Assembly (NCBI GenBank): GCA_027064425.1
Contig: JAMOPO010000015.1
Location: 310,001 to 374,000, forward strand
DNA: 64,000 nt
Source: Methanobacteriota archaeon
GTDB taxonomy: Archaea > JAADCQ01 > Methanopyri > Methanopyrales > Methanopyraceae
Reading direction: 5' to 3'
Both the position numbers and the translations under genes were made by a program. The notes under the pieces are model-generated. The model worked only from the letters and a program-made list of their open reading frames with translations, ran no database searches and was not told the DNA's origin. Each line of letters opens with the position of its first letter. Position 1 is the first letter of the stretch. This document shows, piece after piece, positions 26,118-34,701 of this stretch.

Positions 26118-26942
26118 CTACACCCGCTCGAGCTCCCTCATGGCCTCCTCTACGTCGGCCTCCTCGTGGATGATCTTCGCGATGGCCCGGGCCATCGCCT
26201 CGCGCATGCGCGGGGACTTGTGCGCGAAGATGTTCCGGCCGATGGCCGCGCCCGCCGCGCCCGCCTCGATCGCGCCCTTGACCATCTCGAGAACCTCCTC
26301 CGGCGTCTCGGCCTTCGGCCCGCCCGCGATGACCACCGGGACCGGGCAGCCCTTCACCACCTCCTTGAAGGAGTCCGGGTCGCCCGTGTAGTTCGTCTTG
26401 ACGATGTCCGCGCCCAGCTCCGCGCCCACGCGGGCCGCGTGCTTCACGTACTCCACGTCGAACTCGTCCTCCACCTGCGGGCCCCGCGGGTACATCATCG
26501 CGACCAGCGGCATGCCCCACTCCTCGCACTTCCGCGCGACCTCACCCAGCTTTTTCAGCATCTCCGGCTCCTCCTCGGCGCCCACGTTCACGTGCACGCT
26601 GACCGCGTCCGCGCCGAGCCGGATCGCCTCCTCGACGTCCGCCACCTGCACCTTGTAGTTCGGGTCCGGGCCCAGGTCCGTGCTCGCCGACAGGTGCACG
26701 ATCAGTCCCACGTCGCGCCCGTACCCGCGGTGACCCGCGCGCACCATCCCCTTGTGCATCAGGACCGCGTTGGCGCCGCCCCGGGCCACCGCGTCCACCG
26801 TCTCCTCCAGGTCCTTCAGGCCCGTGATCGGACCCATCGTCACGCCGTGGTCCATCGGCACGATCAGCGTCCGGCCCGTCTCACGGTCCATGATCCGCTC
26901 CATCCGGATCTTCTTACCGATGTGGCCCACCTCGACGTCCAA
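26118..26942 (-). CDS. aroA': 2-amino-3,7-dideoxy-D-threo-hept-6-ulosonate synthase (AroA')
   Basis: Class I aldolase-type enzyme of 274 residues that condenses L-aspartate semialdehyde with a 6-deoxy-5-ketofructose phosphate, starting the alternative shikimate route. Diagnostic segments are [37 protein letters not shown], a catalytic Lys in VKTNYTGD and [13 protein letters not shown]. The start is TTG 26942, two bases after the stop of the winged-helix gene, pointing to co-transcription. Fructose-bisphosphate aldolase class I looks related, but operon context with AroB' decides the call. Confidence 0.92.
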   Translation of the reverse strand: MDVEVGHIGKKIRMERIMDRETGRTLIVPMDHGVTMGPITGLKDLEETVDAVARGGANAVLMHKGMVRAGHRGYGRDVGLIVHLSASTDLGPDPNYKVQVADVEEAIRLGADAVSVHVNVGAEEEPEMLKKLGEVARKCEEWGMPLVAMMYPRGPQVEDEFDVEYVKHAARVGAELGADIVKTNYTGDPDSFKEVVKGCPVPVVIAGGPKAETPEEVLEMVKGAIEAGAAGAAIGRNIFAHKSPRMREAMARAIAKIIHEEADVEEAMRELERV

Positions 26943-26944
26943 GC

Positions 26945-27319
26945 CTACCCTTCCCCCTCCTCACGCCCTTCCAGGCGCTCGGCGAGGCGTTCGTAACGCT
27001 CCAGGAGGAGCTCGAAATCCTCCTTGAGGGAGCGAAGCTCCTCGAGCACGCGCCTCAGCCGCTCCGGAGCCTCCTCGGTGAGCACGGCCCCGCGCGGGGA
27101 GGGGCGGATGATGCCCTCCCGCTCGAGCGCGCGGAGGGAGTAGCGAACCTTGTGCCACTCCATCCCGGAGAGCTCGGAGAGGCGCTCGATCCCGACCGGC
27201 TCGTTGTCCGACACGAGCTCGAGTATCCGGGCGTGACGCTCCAGGACCCTCAGCGCCTCCTTGAGCGACCCGAGCACCGCCGCGCTCCCCGCGCCATGCT
27301 CCGTGCTAGCAGGTAGCAC
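26945..27319 (-). CDS. Winged-helix DNA-binding protein
   Basis: A 124-residue predicted transcription regulator. A winged helix-turn-helix is visible at about residues 35-80 ([21 protein letters not shown], then [20 protein letters not shown]), followed by a charged C-terminal helix suited to dimerisation. It leads the aroA'-aroB' operon and may control it. The 5' end is uncertain: GTG 27319 falls inside an inverted repeat with GGTGA only one base away, and a GTG about 15 codons further in is an alternative. Confidence 0.7.
   Translation of the reverse strand: MLPASTEHGAGSAAVLGSLKEALRVLERHARILELVSDNEPVGIERLSELSGMEWHKVRYSLRALEREGIIRPSPRGAVLTEEAPERLRRVLEELRSLKEDFELLLERYERLAERLEGREEGEG
27303..27319. 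promoter_or_regulatory. Inverted repeat at the start of the winged-helix gene
   Basis: GTGCTA-GCAGG-TAGCAC overlaps the putative GTG start of the regulator gene. The two 6-base arms are perfect. A site at its own start suggests autoregulation by the winged-helix protein or a small RNA hairpin limiting translation. Confidence 0.4.
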
Positions 27320-27337
27320 GTCACCTGTACAAAAAGA

Positions 27338-29296
27338 TTACGGGCCCGCGAGCGCGAGTAGCCGGTGGGCCAGCGCGCCCATCACCGTGGCCACGGCCAG
27401 GTTCGTCAGGAGCGCGAGCGCCGTGAGTCGCGCCGACTCCGTCTCCGTGTAGATCGCGCCCAGGGTGGACGCGCACGGCAGGTACAACGTGCTCACCAGG
27501 GCCAGGACGTACGCCTGGTCCGGGCTAAGGCGCATGTGGAGGGTGGAGATCGTGGAGATCACGGTCTCCTTCGCGAGCACCCCGGTGAGCAGCGCCACCG
27601 CGCCGCCCCAGTCCAGCCCGAGGAGCGGTTCGATCAGCGGCTCCAGCGCCTTGCCGACGAGCTCCGCCGCGCTCCCGTGACCGAGCGGCGCCGGGTACCG
27701 GGTGAGGGCCCAGATCGCGATGGAGGCGGCGAGGATCACCGTCCCGGCCTTCTTGAGGAACTCGTTCGAGCGCAGCCAGGCCACCCGAAGCACGGTCCCG
27801 GGGTGGGGCCGCCGGAGCCGAGGGAGCTCGATCACCGTGCCCAGGCCGGGCTCGGCCGGTCCGTAGAGCAGGCGGTTGAGCAGGGCGGCGGTCCCGAGGA
27901 AGGTGAGGACGGCGATCGCGTAGATGGAGGCGGCCGCGGGCACCCGCCATGGATCGGGCAGCTGGGCGGTCAGGTAGGCGATCACGGAGAGCCTGGCGCT
28001 GCACGGGATGGCGGGGAGGGCGAGGACGGTGACCACCAGCGCCCGAGGGTCCTCGATGATGCGGGAGCCCGTGATCCCCGGCACGTTGCACGCCAGGGAG
28101 AGCATCGCCGGGAAGACGGACTTGCCGTGCAGACCGAACCGCGAGAGCAGGCCGGCGAGGAGGGCGGCGACCCGGGCGGTGTAGCCGGAGTCCTCGAGCG
28201 CGGTGAGGAGCAGGAGCATGACCAGGATGTACGGGTACATGGCCAGCACGGTGCCCACGCCGCGGAGGATCCCGTCGCCGAGGAGGCCGCCCCAGGGCTC
28301 GGGCAGCGCCGCGCTCACGCGGTCCGCCAGGGACTCGAGCGCGTCCTCCAGGGGCTCGGACAGGAGGTCGCCCAGGTAGAAGGCGGCGGCGAAGACGGCC
28401 GTGATGGTCGCGCCAGCTAGGAGTCCGCCCCAGAGCGGGTGGGTGAGTACGCGGTCGAGCCGGGCCTGCCGGTCGAGCGCGGGGCGGCCGGAGATGGCTG
28501 CACGCACGATCTCCGAGGCGAGCTCGTCCCGGGCCCGCTTGATCGCGGCCCGGGGGTCCTGGTCCAGCGTCTCGATCAGGTCGCGGTGGATCCGCTCGAC
28601 GAGCTCGGGCAGGTCCTCGAGGTCCCGGCTCAGTCGCTCCAGCAGGTCCTCGTCGCCTTCAAGGAGCTTGATCGCGAGCCACTCGGCCCGGTGGCGGGGC
28701 TCGCTCAGCTCCCGCTCGATCCGCTCGCGGAGCTCTCGAACGGCGGCCCGAATGGGGCGCGGGTAGTCGACCCGGGGTGGCCTCGGCTCGACCCGTCCCT
28801 CCACGACGTCGGAGATGGCCCGTTTGAGTCGGTCGATCCCCGTACCGCGCTTGGCGGAGAGGGGTACGACCGGCACGCGGAGCCGGCGCTCGAGGGTGCG
28901 GACGTCCACGTCCAGGTCCATGCGCTCGGCCTCGTCCATCATGTTGACCGCGAGGACGAGTCGGGTGCGCCCGAGCTCGGCGATCTCGAGGAGCAGCGAG
29001 ACGCCGCGGACGAGGTTCAGCGCGTCGGCCACGACCACGATCACGTCCGCGCGCTCGTCGAGGCGGTCGAGGAGGAAGTCGCGGGTGATGCGCTGGTCCT
29101 CCGAGGTGGCGACGAGGCTGTACGTGCCGGGCAGGTCGATCACGCGGTAGCGGTGGCCTCGGAACTCGTACGTGCAGGTCCTCCGCTCGACGGTGACCCC
29201 GGGCCAGTTCCCGACTTCAAGGGAGGCGCGGCAGAGGCGGGACATGAGCGTGGTCTTGCCCACGTTCGGCGGACCCGCGAGCGCGACGGTTCTCAT
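27338..29296 (-). CDS. feoB: Ferrous iron transporter FeoB
   Basis: Membrane Fe2+ permease with an N-terminal GTPase. About 652 residues. The G domain has GPPNVGKTT, the switch II region DLPGTYSL, NMMDEAE as G4 and LSAKRGTGIDRL as G5. The membrane part begins near residue 285 with two Gate-type regions (LSLACNVPGITGSRI, LPAIPCSARLSVIAYL) and a C-terminal helix bundle. The ATG at 29296 fits the G-domain start; GTG 29311 would add five residues. It lies 11 bases after feoA, behind the DtxR-type palindrome, so iron-repressed expression is likely. Confidence 0.95.
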   Translation of the reverse strand: MRTVALAGPPNVGKTTLMSRLCRASLEVGNWPGVTVERRTCTYEFRGHRYRVIDLPGTYSLVATSEDQRITRDFLLDRLDERADVIVVVADALNLVRGVSLLLEIAELGRTRLVLAVNMMDEAERMDLDVDVRTLERRLRVPVVPLSAKRGTGIDRLKRAISDVVEGRVEPRPPRVDYPRPIRAAVRELRERIERELSEPRHRAEWLAIKLLEGDEDLLERLSRDLEDLPELVERIHRDLIETLDQDPRAAIKRARDELASEIVRAAISGRPALDRQARLDRVLTHPLWGGLLAGATITAVFAAAFYLGDLLSEPLEDALESLADRVSAALPEPWGGLLGDGILRGVGTVLAMYPYILVMLLLLTALEDSGYTARVAALLAGLLSRFGLHGKSVFPAMLSLACNVPGITGSRIIEDPRALVVTVLALPAIPCSARLSVIAYLTAQLPDPWRVPAAASIYAIAVLTFLGTAALLNRLLYGPAEPGLGTVIELPRLRRPHPGTVLRVAWLRSNEFLKKAGTVILAASIAIWALTRYPAPLGHGSAAELVGKALEPLIEPLLGLDWGGAVALLTGVLAKETVISTISTLHMRLSPDQAYVLALVSTLYLPCASTLGAIYTETESARLTALALLTNLAVATVMGALAHRLLALAGP

Positions 29297-29307
29297 GCAC
29301 CGCCCCC

Positions 29308-29532
29308 TCACTCCTCCTCCACGATCACCTTGGACGCGAGGCCGCGGCCGATCGAGAACGTGCTACCTTCCGCCCGGACAACGATCGGGCCGGGGCCCGA
29401 CTTGACGACCTCCACCCGGGCACCCGGCCGCAGCCCGAGGTTGTACAGCATGGCCGCGGCGCCTCGACCCGCCACCACATCCACGATCCGTACCACGCGG
29501 CCCTCCTCCACCTCAGCGAGGGTCTTGGGCAA
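29308..29532 (-). CDS. feoA: Ferrous iron transport protein FeoA
   Basis: Small cytosolic SH3-like partner of FeoB, 74 residues from TTG 29532. Family features are the N-terminal LPKTLAEVEEGRVVRIV, AAMLYNLGLRPGARVEVV and a final strand FSIGRGLASKVIVEE. Longer in-frame extensions run through the promoter and operator and are not credible. No clear ribosome binding site precedes the TTG, so the transcript may have a very short leader. First gene of the feoAB operon. Confidence 0.9.
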   Translation of the reverse strand: MPKTLAEVEEGRVVRIVDVVAGRGAAAMLYNLGLRPGARVEVVKSGPGPIVVRAEGSTFSIGRGLASKVIVEEE

Positions 29533-29562
29533 GCCCCGGCCCCGCCGAGCCGTCGGGTCAAC

Positions 29563-29595
29563 GTTAGGCCGGCCTAACGACACCCATCTATATAA
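29563..29595 (-). promoter_or_regulatory. feoAB promoter with DtxR-type operator
   Basis: On the minus strand a TATA box (TTATATAG, about 29586-29595) is followed by a perfect 16-bp palindrome GTTAGGCCGGCCTAAC (29563-29578), which covers the expected transcription start. The TATA box overlaps the end of the acetyl-CoA synthetase gene. The half-sites equal those at 13265. This is the textbook position for a metal-dependent DtxR/MDR1-type repressor site. Confidence 0.8.
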
Positions 29596-30928
29596 CTTTT
29601 GCCCAAAGCGCCGCGTTCCGCAGCGCCCGCGCCGCCCGCTCCGGCGAGGGGAACGTCGGTACCCCGGCCTCCTCGAGCGTCCTGACACCCACAGCCACCG
29701 AGTGCCGGCCCATCCACACGCCGAGCACCGGTCCGGGGAACTCCTCCGCGAACTCCGCCACGACCCGCGCCGTCTGCACGGGCTCGGTCACGCTCTGCGG
29801 GGTGAGGATCACGAGCACCGCCCCGTACCGGTCCGGGTCCGCGAACTCCTCCAGCGCTACCCGGTAGCGGTCCGCGTCCGCGTCCCCCAGCACGTCCACC
29901 GGGTTCCCCGTCGCCGCCTCCTCCGGCAGGACCGACGGGTCGCCCCCTGGCTCCGGGAGCTCGAACCCCGCCTCGTGCAGCGCGTCCGCCGCGAGGATCC
30001 CGCCACCCCCCGCGTTCGTGACGATGAGCACCCGGTTCGAGCGCGGCGGACCCGCCTTCGCCAGGAGCTTCGCCGTGTCGAACGCCTCCTCGAACCCCTC
30101 CACGAAGACCCCGCCGAACTGCTCGACCACCCCCCGGTACACCTCGCCCGAGCCCGCCAGCGAGCCCGTGTGCGTGCTCACCGCCTCCGCGCCCGCCTCC
30201 GTCCGCCCACCCTTCAGCACGATCACCGGCTTCTCCTCCGCGCACGAGGACAGCGCCTCCACGAACGCCCTCCCGTCCTTCACTCCCTCCAGGTAGAGGA
30301 CGACTACCTTCGTCTCGTCGTCCTCGGCCAGGTACTCCAGGAAGTCCGGGAAGTCTAGGTCCGCCGCGTTGCCCAGGCTCACGAACTTGCTGAAGCCCAC
30401 CCCGACCGTGCCCACGTCCCCCGAGGAGAACCAGTCGATGACCGAGGTCGCCAGCGCCCCGCTCTGCGACACGAACGCGATGTCACCCTCCGGCGGCATC
30501 TCCGCCGCGAACGAGGCGTTCAGCCCGGCCCGCGCGTTGATGATCCCCAGGCAGTTCGGCCCCACGATCCGCACGCCCGCCTCCCGCGCCGCCTGCACCA
30601 GCTCCCGCTCCAGCTCCTCGTTCCCCGCCTCCGAGAAGCCCGCTGAGATGACCACGCAGTACCTCGCGCCGACCTCGCCCGCCTCTCGCACGACCTCCGG
30701 CACGACCGGCGCGGGCACGGCGATCACGACCAGGTCGACCGGGGCCGGCACCTCCGAGAGCGAGGGGTAGCACCGCACGCCCAGGATCTCGTCCGCGTGC
30801 GGGTTGACCGGGTACACGTCCCCCTCGAACTCCGCGAGCAGGTTCCGGAGCACGCTGTGACCCACCTTGCTCGGGTCCCGGGAGGCGCCCACGACCGCGA
30901 CCGAGCGCGGCTCGAAGAGGCGGTCCAT
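29588..30928 (-). CDS. ADP-forming acetyl-CoA synthetase, alpha subunit
   Basis: Alpha chain of archaeal acetyl-CoA synthetase (ADP-forming), which conserves energy by making ATP from acyl-CoA. The 446-residue protein has the N-terminal CoA-binding Rossmann fold (VAVVGASRDPSKVG), succinyl-CoA-synthetase-like domains (GPNCLGIINARAGLNASF, FVSQSGALATSVIDW) and the phospho-histidine loop STHTGSLAGS. The beta (ATP-grasp) subunit is not in the window. Its ATG directly abuts the stop codon of the CBS gene upstream, indicating an operon. The feoA promoter lies inside its last codons. Confidence 0.9.
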   Translation of the reverse strand: MDRLFEPRSVAVVGASRDPSKVGHSVLRNLLAEFEGDVYPVNPHADEILGVRCYPSLSEVPAPVDLVVIAVPAPVVPEVVREAGEVGARYCVVISAGFSEAGNEELERELVQAAREAGVRIVGPNCLGIINARAGLNASFAAEMPPEGDIAFVSQSGALATSVIDWFSSGDVGTVGVGFSKFVSLGNAADLDFPDFLEYLAEDDETKVVVLYLEGVKDGRAFVEALSSCAEEKPVIVLKGGRTEAGAEAVSTHTGSLAGSGEVYRGVVEQFGGVFVEGFEEAFDTAKLLAKAGPPRSNRVLIVTNAGGGGILAADALHEAGFELPEPGGDPSVLPEEAATGNPVDVLGDADADRYRVALEEFADPDRYGAVLVILTPQSVTEPVQTARVVAEFAEEFPGPVLGVWMGRHSVAVGVRTLEEAGVPTFPSPERAARALRNAALWAKVI

Positions 30929-31297
30929 CTACTCCTCCCCCAGCAGCGCTCTGACCGCGTCCAGGACGGTCAGCACGCCCACCACGCGCCCCTCCTCCAC
31001 GACCACCGCCCGGTCCTGCCCGGCCGCCGCCATCCGGTCGAGCGCCAGCTCGAGCGGGTCGTCCGGGCGCACCTTCACCGCCTCCCGGGCGACCTCGCCC
31101 GCCCGCAGCTCCCGCCACTCGCCCGTGGCGAGCGCCCAGGCCACGTCCACCGACGTCACGATTCCGACCAGCCGCCCGTCGTCCACCACCGGCACCCCGT
31201 GGATCGACTCCTCCGAGAGCGCCCGCAGGACCCGCTCCAGCGGCTCGTCGGGGCCCACGGAGATCACGTCCTCAACCATCACGTCCCGGACGCGCAC
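30929..31297 (-). CDS. CBS-domain pair protein
   Basis: About 122 residues forming two CBS repeats (VRDVMVEDVISVGPDEPL and LRAGEVAREAVKVRPDDPL each begin a repeat, ending HGVPVVDDGRLVGIVT and RAVVVEEGRVVGVLT). Such pairs sense adenine nucleotides. GTG 31297 is chosen because it opens the first repeat and lies about 40 bases from a TATA-like ATATAA. Tight coupling to the ADP-forming acetyl-CoA synthetase gene suggests energy-charge sensing, an inference from position. Confidence 0.85.
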   Translation of the reverse strand: MRVRDVMVEDVISVGPDEPLERVLRALSEESIHGVPVVDDGRLVGIVTSVDVAWALATGEWRELRAGEVAREAVKVRPDDPLELALDRMAAAGQDRAVVVEEGRVVGVLTVLDAVRALLGEE

Positions 31298-31330
31298 GCC
31301 GCAGCCCCGGCGGACCGGGTACCGAGGCGG

Positions 31331-31341
31331 GTCATATAAGG
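31331..31341. promoter_or_regulatory. Shared TATA-like element between CBS and ferredoxin genes
   Basis: GTCATATAAGG lies about 35 bases before the CBS gene (minus) and about 60 bases before the ferredoxin gene (plus). Its core reads TATA on both strands, so it could serve either or both genes. Confidence 0.4.
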
Positions 31342-31401
31342 TTAGGCTCGTCGAACTCGCAACGGTGATCAAGGCCGGTCTCGACCCGAAGGGTGGGGCT
31401 C

Positions 31402-31617
31402 GTGAGCGAGATCGTCGAGGTCGAAACGCGGCAGGCCCGCTTCGTGCTGGATTCGAGCGAGTGCGACGGGTGCGGTGAGTGCATGCGCGCCTGCCCGACC
31501 CGGGCCATCATCGTCGGGGAGGAGTACCTGGAGATCGATGAGGAGCGGTGCCGGGCGTGCGGTAGCTGCGCCCGGGCCTGCCCCACGGGCGCGCTCCGGA
31601 TGGAGCCCCGCGCTTGA
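31402..31617 (+). CDS. 2[4Fe-4S] ferredoxin
   Basis: A 71-residue electron carrier with two classical motifs, CDGCGECMRACP and CRACGSCARACP, each able to bind one 4Fe-4S cluster. An N-terminal strand (VETRQARFVLDSSE) precedes them. GTG 31402 is preferred over GTG 31393 because GGGTGG sits five bases upstream. It is divergent from the CBS gene. The redox partner is not evident from the neighbours. Confidence 0.88.
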   Translation: MSEIVEVETRQARFVLDSSECDGCGECMRACPTRAIIVGEEYLEIDEERCRACGSCARACPTGALRMEPRA

Positions 31618-31661
31618 TTATTTATCCCGGGACCGGCCGGCGCGGGCCGGGGTGACCGGCC

Positions 31662-32363
31662 CTGGCGGTCCGGGAGCCAACGGAGGGGGAGCTGAAGGAG
31701 CTGCGGGAGGTCCTCGAAGAGCTCACGGGTTCGGACCTCGGCATCGAGGACCGCGAGGTCACGATCGAGCGCATCCGTGGCCCCGTCCGGGCCGAGCGCG
31801 TGTTCCTGGACGGCCGGCCGATACTCACGATCACCTTCGACCCCTGGACCGCCTCCTGCGTGTACACCCTCACCCCGCACGGGGCCCGCGAGGCGGAGGA
31901 GATCACGGGCGAGCGGCCCGAGCGCCGGAGGATCGTGCGCAAGGACCCGTACGACCTGATCGACTTCGAGCCGACCGGGACCAAGCGCGACCTCGAGCGG
32001 GCCATCCGGCGCGCCCTCGAGGAGTGCGACGTGGACGTGCTCGAGCTCGAGACCGCGACCGAGATCGTCGAGGACGTCGAGCTCACCGGCGTGGCCATCT
32101 ACACCGCTCGCGAGTTCCTCTACGTCGACGTCATCCCGCCCGACCCCGCCGGCCGGCCCAACCCCATCAACGCGATCGCCCGCATCATCCACGCGTTCAC
32201 CGGCGAGGAGACCGAGCCCTGGTTGCACCCTGATTACCGCTTCCTCGGCGTCCGGCACACCCACGCGGGCAAGGAGGTCACCGTCGCCATCGGGGACACC
32301 ACCGTCACCTTCGAGGCCGTCCTAACCCGCCACGGACTCCGCATCCGCTCCCGCCGGGGGTAA
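31662..32363 (+). CDS. Uncharacterised protein with apparent CTG start
   Basis: Not recognised. The 233-residue product has an acidic helical N-terminus (EGELKELREVLEELTG), a beta-rich middle (PILTITFDPWTASCVYTLT), a helical stretch (TGTKRDLERAIRRALEE) and a C-terminus with HPDYRFLGVRHTHAG. The frame is closed by a stop at 31653 and the first ATG/GTG/TTG is GTG 31800, yet the sequence between reads as normal protein. CTG 31662 stands six bases after GGTGA, so a CTG start is likely. It is followed six bases later by the HARP gene and is probably co-transcribed. Confidence 0.65.
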   Translation: MAVREPTEGELKELREVLEELTGSDLGIEDREVTIERIRGPVRAERVFLDGRPILTITFDPWTASCVYTLTPHGAREAEEITGERPERRRIVRKDPYDLIDFEPTGTKRDLERAIRRALEECDVDVLELETATEIVEDVELTGVAIYTAREFLYVDVIPPDPAGRPNPINAIARIIHAFTGEETEPWLHPDYRFLGVRHTHAGKEVTVAIGDTTVTFEAVLTRHGLRIRSRRG

Positions 32364-32368
32364 CCCCC

Positions 32369-33049
32369 GTGTACAAGCAGCGCTTCGTCCTCGACACCAC
32401 CGCCTTCACCCACCAGGACGTCGTCGACCGCCTCGGCGACGGCGACCTCTGCCGCGCCGTCTCCGAGCTCCTCGACCTCATCGCCCGCGCCCGCATGGAG
32501 CTTCACATCAGCTGCTACCTCCCGTACCCCACCGTCTACCGCGAGCTCAAGGGCTTCCTCGAGCGCAACGACTGCCCGGCCGAGCTCGTCTCCCGCCTCG
32601 ACACCTGGATCGTCAAGAAAACCCCCAACCGATACGAGGTCAAGGTCCCCGCCCGACTCTTCATGGCCTACGTCAAGGACATGCGCGGCCGCCTCGACCG
32701 CGGCCGTAAACACGCCGAGAAGGCCATCTGGAACGCCGCCCTAGAGACCTACGAGATCATGCTCCGAGAGGAGGCCGACGTGCCCAAGGAGAAGATCATT
32801 CGCGAGATCATCGGCGAGACCGTCCGCCGCTTCCGCCGCAAGTACCGCCGCACCGTCCGCCACGGTACCCTCGACAGCGCCCCCGACCTCGACGTTCTCC
32901 TCCTCGCCAAGGAGCTCGACGCCGCCGTCGTCGCCCAGGACGAGGGCATCGAGCGCTGGGCCCGCGAGCTCGGCCTCCGCTACATGCCCGCCACCTCCTT
33001 TCCCGACATGATCCAGGAGTACCTAGAGCTCGCCAAGGAGGTGGAGTGA
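32369..33049 (+). CDS. HARP-type protein-only RNase P (RNA ligase partner family)
   Basis: A 226-residue PIN-domain nuclease of the family first called RNA ligase partner and later shown, in Aquifex, to be an RNA-free RNase P (HARP). The first catalytic Asp is in FVLDTTAF near residue 9, a charged helical middle (residues about 60-150) matches the HARP spike helices, and further acids lie in SAPDLDVLLLAKELDAAVVAQDEG. It starts with GTG. Its stop overlaps the ATG of the TPP enzyme. The RNA-based RNase P subunit Rpp29 is also present at 49.9 kb, so 5' tRNA processing may be redundant. Confidence 0.88.
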   Translation: MYKQRFVLDTTAFTHQDVVDRLGDGDLCRAVSELLDLIARARMELHISCYLPYPTVYRELKGFLERNDCPAELVSRLDTWIVKKTPNRYEVKVPARLFMAYVKDMRGRLDRGRKHAEKAIWNAALETYEIMLREEADVPKEKIIREIIGETVRRFRRKYRRTVRHGTLDSAPDLDVLLLAKELDAAVVAQDEGIERWARELGLRYMPATSFPDMIQEYLELAKEVE

Positions 33050-34491
33050 TGCGGCTCGCGCACCACCTTAAGCCCGTCTTCGCCGTCCCCGGGGACGACA
33101 TCCACGAGCCCTACCTCGAGCTCGCCGAGCGCGACGAGCTCATCCGCACCAACCGCGAGGACACCGCCGCCTACGCCGCCATCGGCGCCGCCGAGGTCTC
33201 CAACGAGCCCGCCGCACTCCTCGCCACCCGCGGCCCCGGCCTCGCCCACGCCCTACCCGGCCTCGCCTGCGCCCTCGCCGACCACGTCCCCATCCTCTGC
33301 ATCACCGGAGCGCCCGTCGACCAGGGCTTCCAGTCCCTCCTACCCAGCCTCGAGTCCAACCGGCTCCGACTCACCGTCACCGACGACCCGAAAGAGGCCG
33401 CACGGTCCCTCGCCCGCTCCCGGCCCGCCGTCCTAACCCGGCCCCAGGCTCCCGACGAGCTCGAACCGCACCTCCGCGAAGCCCAGCCACCCCAGCCCAC
33501 CGACGATGAAATCGACGAGGTCCGCCGCCGCCTCGAGGGCAAGAAGGTCACCATCCTCGTCGGCCGCGGCTGCTACCGCTCCCTCGCCGGCGAACACATC
33601 GAGCGCCTCGCCGAGCTCCTGAACGCCCCCATCGTCCAGACCATGCGCGGCCGCGGCATCGTCCCCGAGTACCACCCTCGCAACTACGGCGTCGTCGGCC
33701 TCCGCGGCTGGGCCAACCACGTCCTGCAGGAGGCGGACGTCATCCTCGCCCTCGGCGCCCGCCTCACCGAGCGCACCCTACCCGAGGAACCCGACGCCGA
33801 GATCATCGCCGTCACCCTCCACCTCAACGGTCCCGCCGACCTACACCTCGAGTGCGATCCCGTGCCACTCCTGCAGGCCCTCGTCAAAGACCCGCCCGAA
33901 ACGCAGCCCTGGGAGCCCGAGCGCCGCGAGCCCGACGAACCCGACACCCACGCCTACCGCGTCGTCAAGACCGCCCTCCGCGCCTGGATCGGCCCCGTCA
34001 CCCTCGACTCCGGCCAGCACACGCCCCTCACCCTCCTCGCCGCCCACCTCTCCTCCCCCAACGAGCTCATCCACTCCGGCGCCTTCTGCCCCATGGGTTT
34101 CGCCCTCCCCGCCGCCCTCGGTGCCGCCACCCGTACCCCCGAGCCCGTCCTCGCCATCACCGGCGACGGCGGCTTCCTCGCCACGCATCACGAGCTCGAG
34201 ACCGCCGTCCGAGAGGACCTCCCCATCACCGTTCTCGTCCTCCGCAACCGAGAGCTCGGCTTCACCCGACAGACCGCCGACCTGGACGACCCCGAGCCCG
34301 CCAAGATGGACCTGCCCACCGACCCCGCCGACCTCGCCGAGGCCTACGGCATCGAGGTCCACCGTCTCGAGCACGACCAGACCGACGAGCTCCACCGCAC
34401 CCTCCGCGACGCCGAGATGCAGCGCGAGCCCACCGTCGTCATCGTCGAGCTGCCCCGAGAGGACATCCCGCTCCCCGGCCGGTCCGACTGA
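33049..34491 (+). CDS. Thiamine-diphosphate-dependent enzyme, acetolactate synthase-like
   Basis: A 480-residue TPP enzyme with the three-domain layout of the acetolactate synthase/decarboxylase family but shorter than typical catabolic or anabolic AHAS (about 550-600). N-terminal Pyr domain: FAVPGDDIHEPYLEL, NREDTAAYAAIGAAEV with the expected Glu, TRGPGLAHALPGL. C-terminal PP domain: GAFCPMGFALPAALGAA and GDGGFLATHHELETAVRE. The FAD-binding middle looks reduced. The substrate is unknown; sulfopyruvate or similar decarboxylation is one possibility. ATG overlaps the HARP stop. Coding-strand composition is unusually C-rich. Confidence 0.8.
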   Translation: MRLAHHLKPVFAVPGDDIHEPYLELAERDELIRTNREDTAAYAAIGAAEVSNEPAALLATRGPGLAHALPGLACALADHVPILCITGAPVDQGFQSLLPSLESNRLRLTVTDDPKEAARSLARSRPAVLTRPQAPDELEPHLREAQPPQPTDDEIDEVRRRLEGKKVTILVGRGCYRSLAGEHIERLAELLNAPIVQTMRGRGIVPEYHPRNYGVVGLRGWANHVLQEADVILALGARLTERTLPEEPDAEIIAVTLHLNGPADLHLECDPVPLLQALVKDPPETQPWEPERREPDEPDTHAYRVVKTALRAWIGPVTLDSGQHTPLTLLAAHLSSPNELIHSGAFCPMGFALPAALGAATRTPEPVLAITGDGGFLATHHELETAVREDLPITVLVLRNRELGFTRQTADLDDPEPAKMDLPTDPADLAEAYGIEVHRLEHDQTDELHRTLRDAEMQREPTVVIVELPREDIPLPGRSD

Positions 34492-34701
34492 GCCACCCCG
34501 ACCCTTCGCCCCCTCTCCCACCCTTACCATTGTAACCGTGGGCCAGCGGGCCTCAGCAAGCGACGACCCGCGACTCCAGCCCCGGCCTACAACCCGGGCG
34601 GGTCCGGCCGAGGGGCGAGCGCGCCCATCGGTCCCGGCCTGTACGCTGCGGTGGGGTCGGCCCGCCCTCGCAACCGTTTTATCCTCCAGCCTGATTACAA
34701 A
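34492..34701. other. Intergenic region, 210 bp
   Basis: Starts with a pyrimidine-rich tract after the TPP gene (about 34492-34530) that may end its transcript, and finishes with a TATA box at 34676 for the next gene. No frame or fold is convincing in between. Confidence 0.5.
34676..34683 (+). promoter_or_regulatory. TATA box giving a probably leaderless transcript
   Basis: GTTTTATC lies about 22 bases before the ATG at 34702. With archaeal spacing the transcript would begin at or next to the start codon, and no ribosome binding site is present. Confidence 0.55.
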
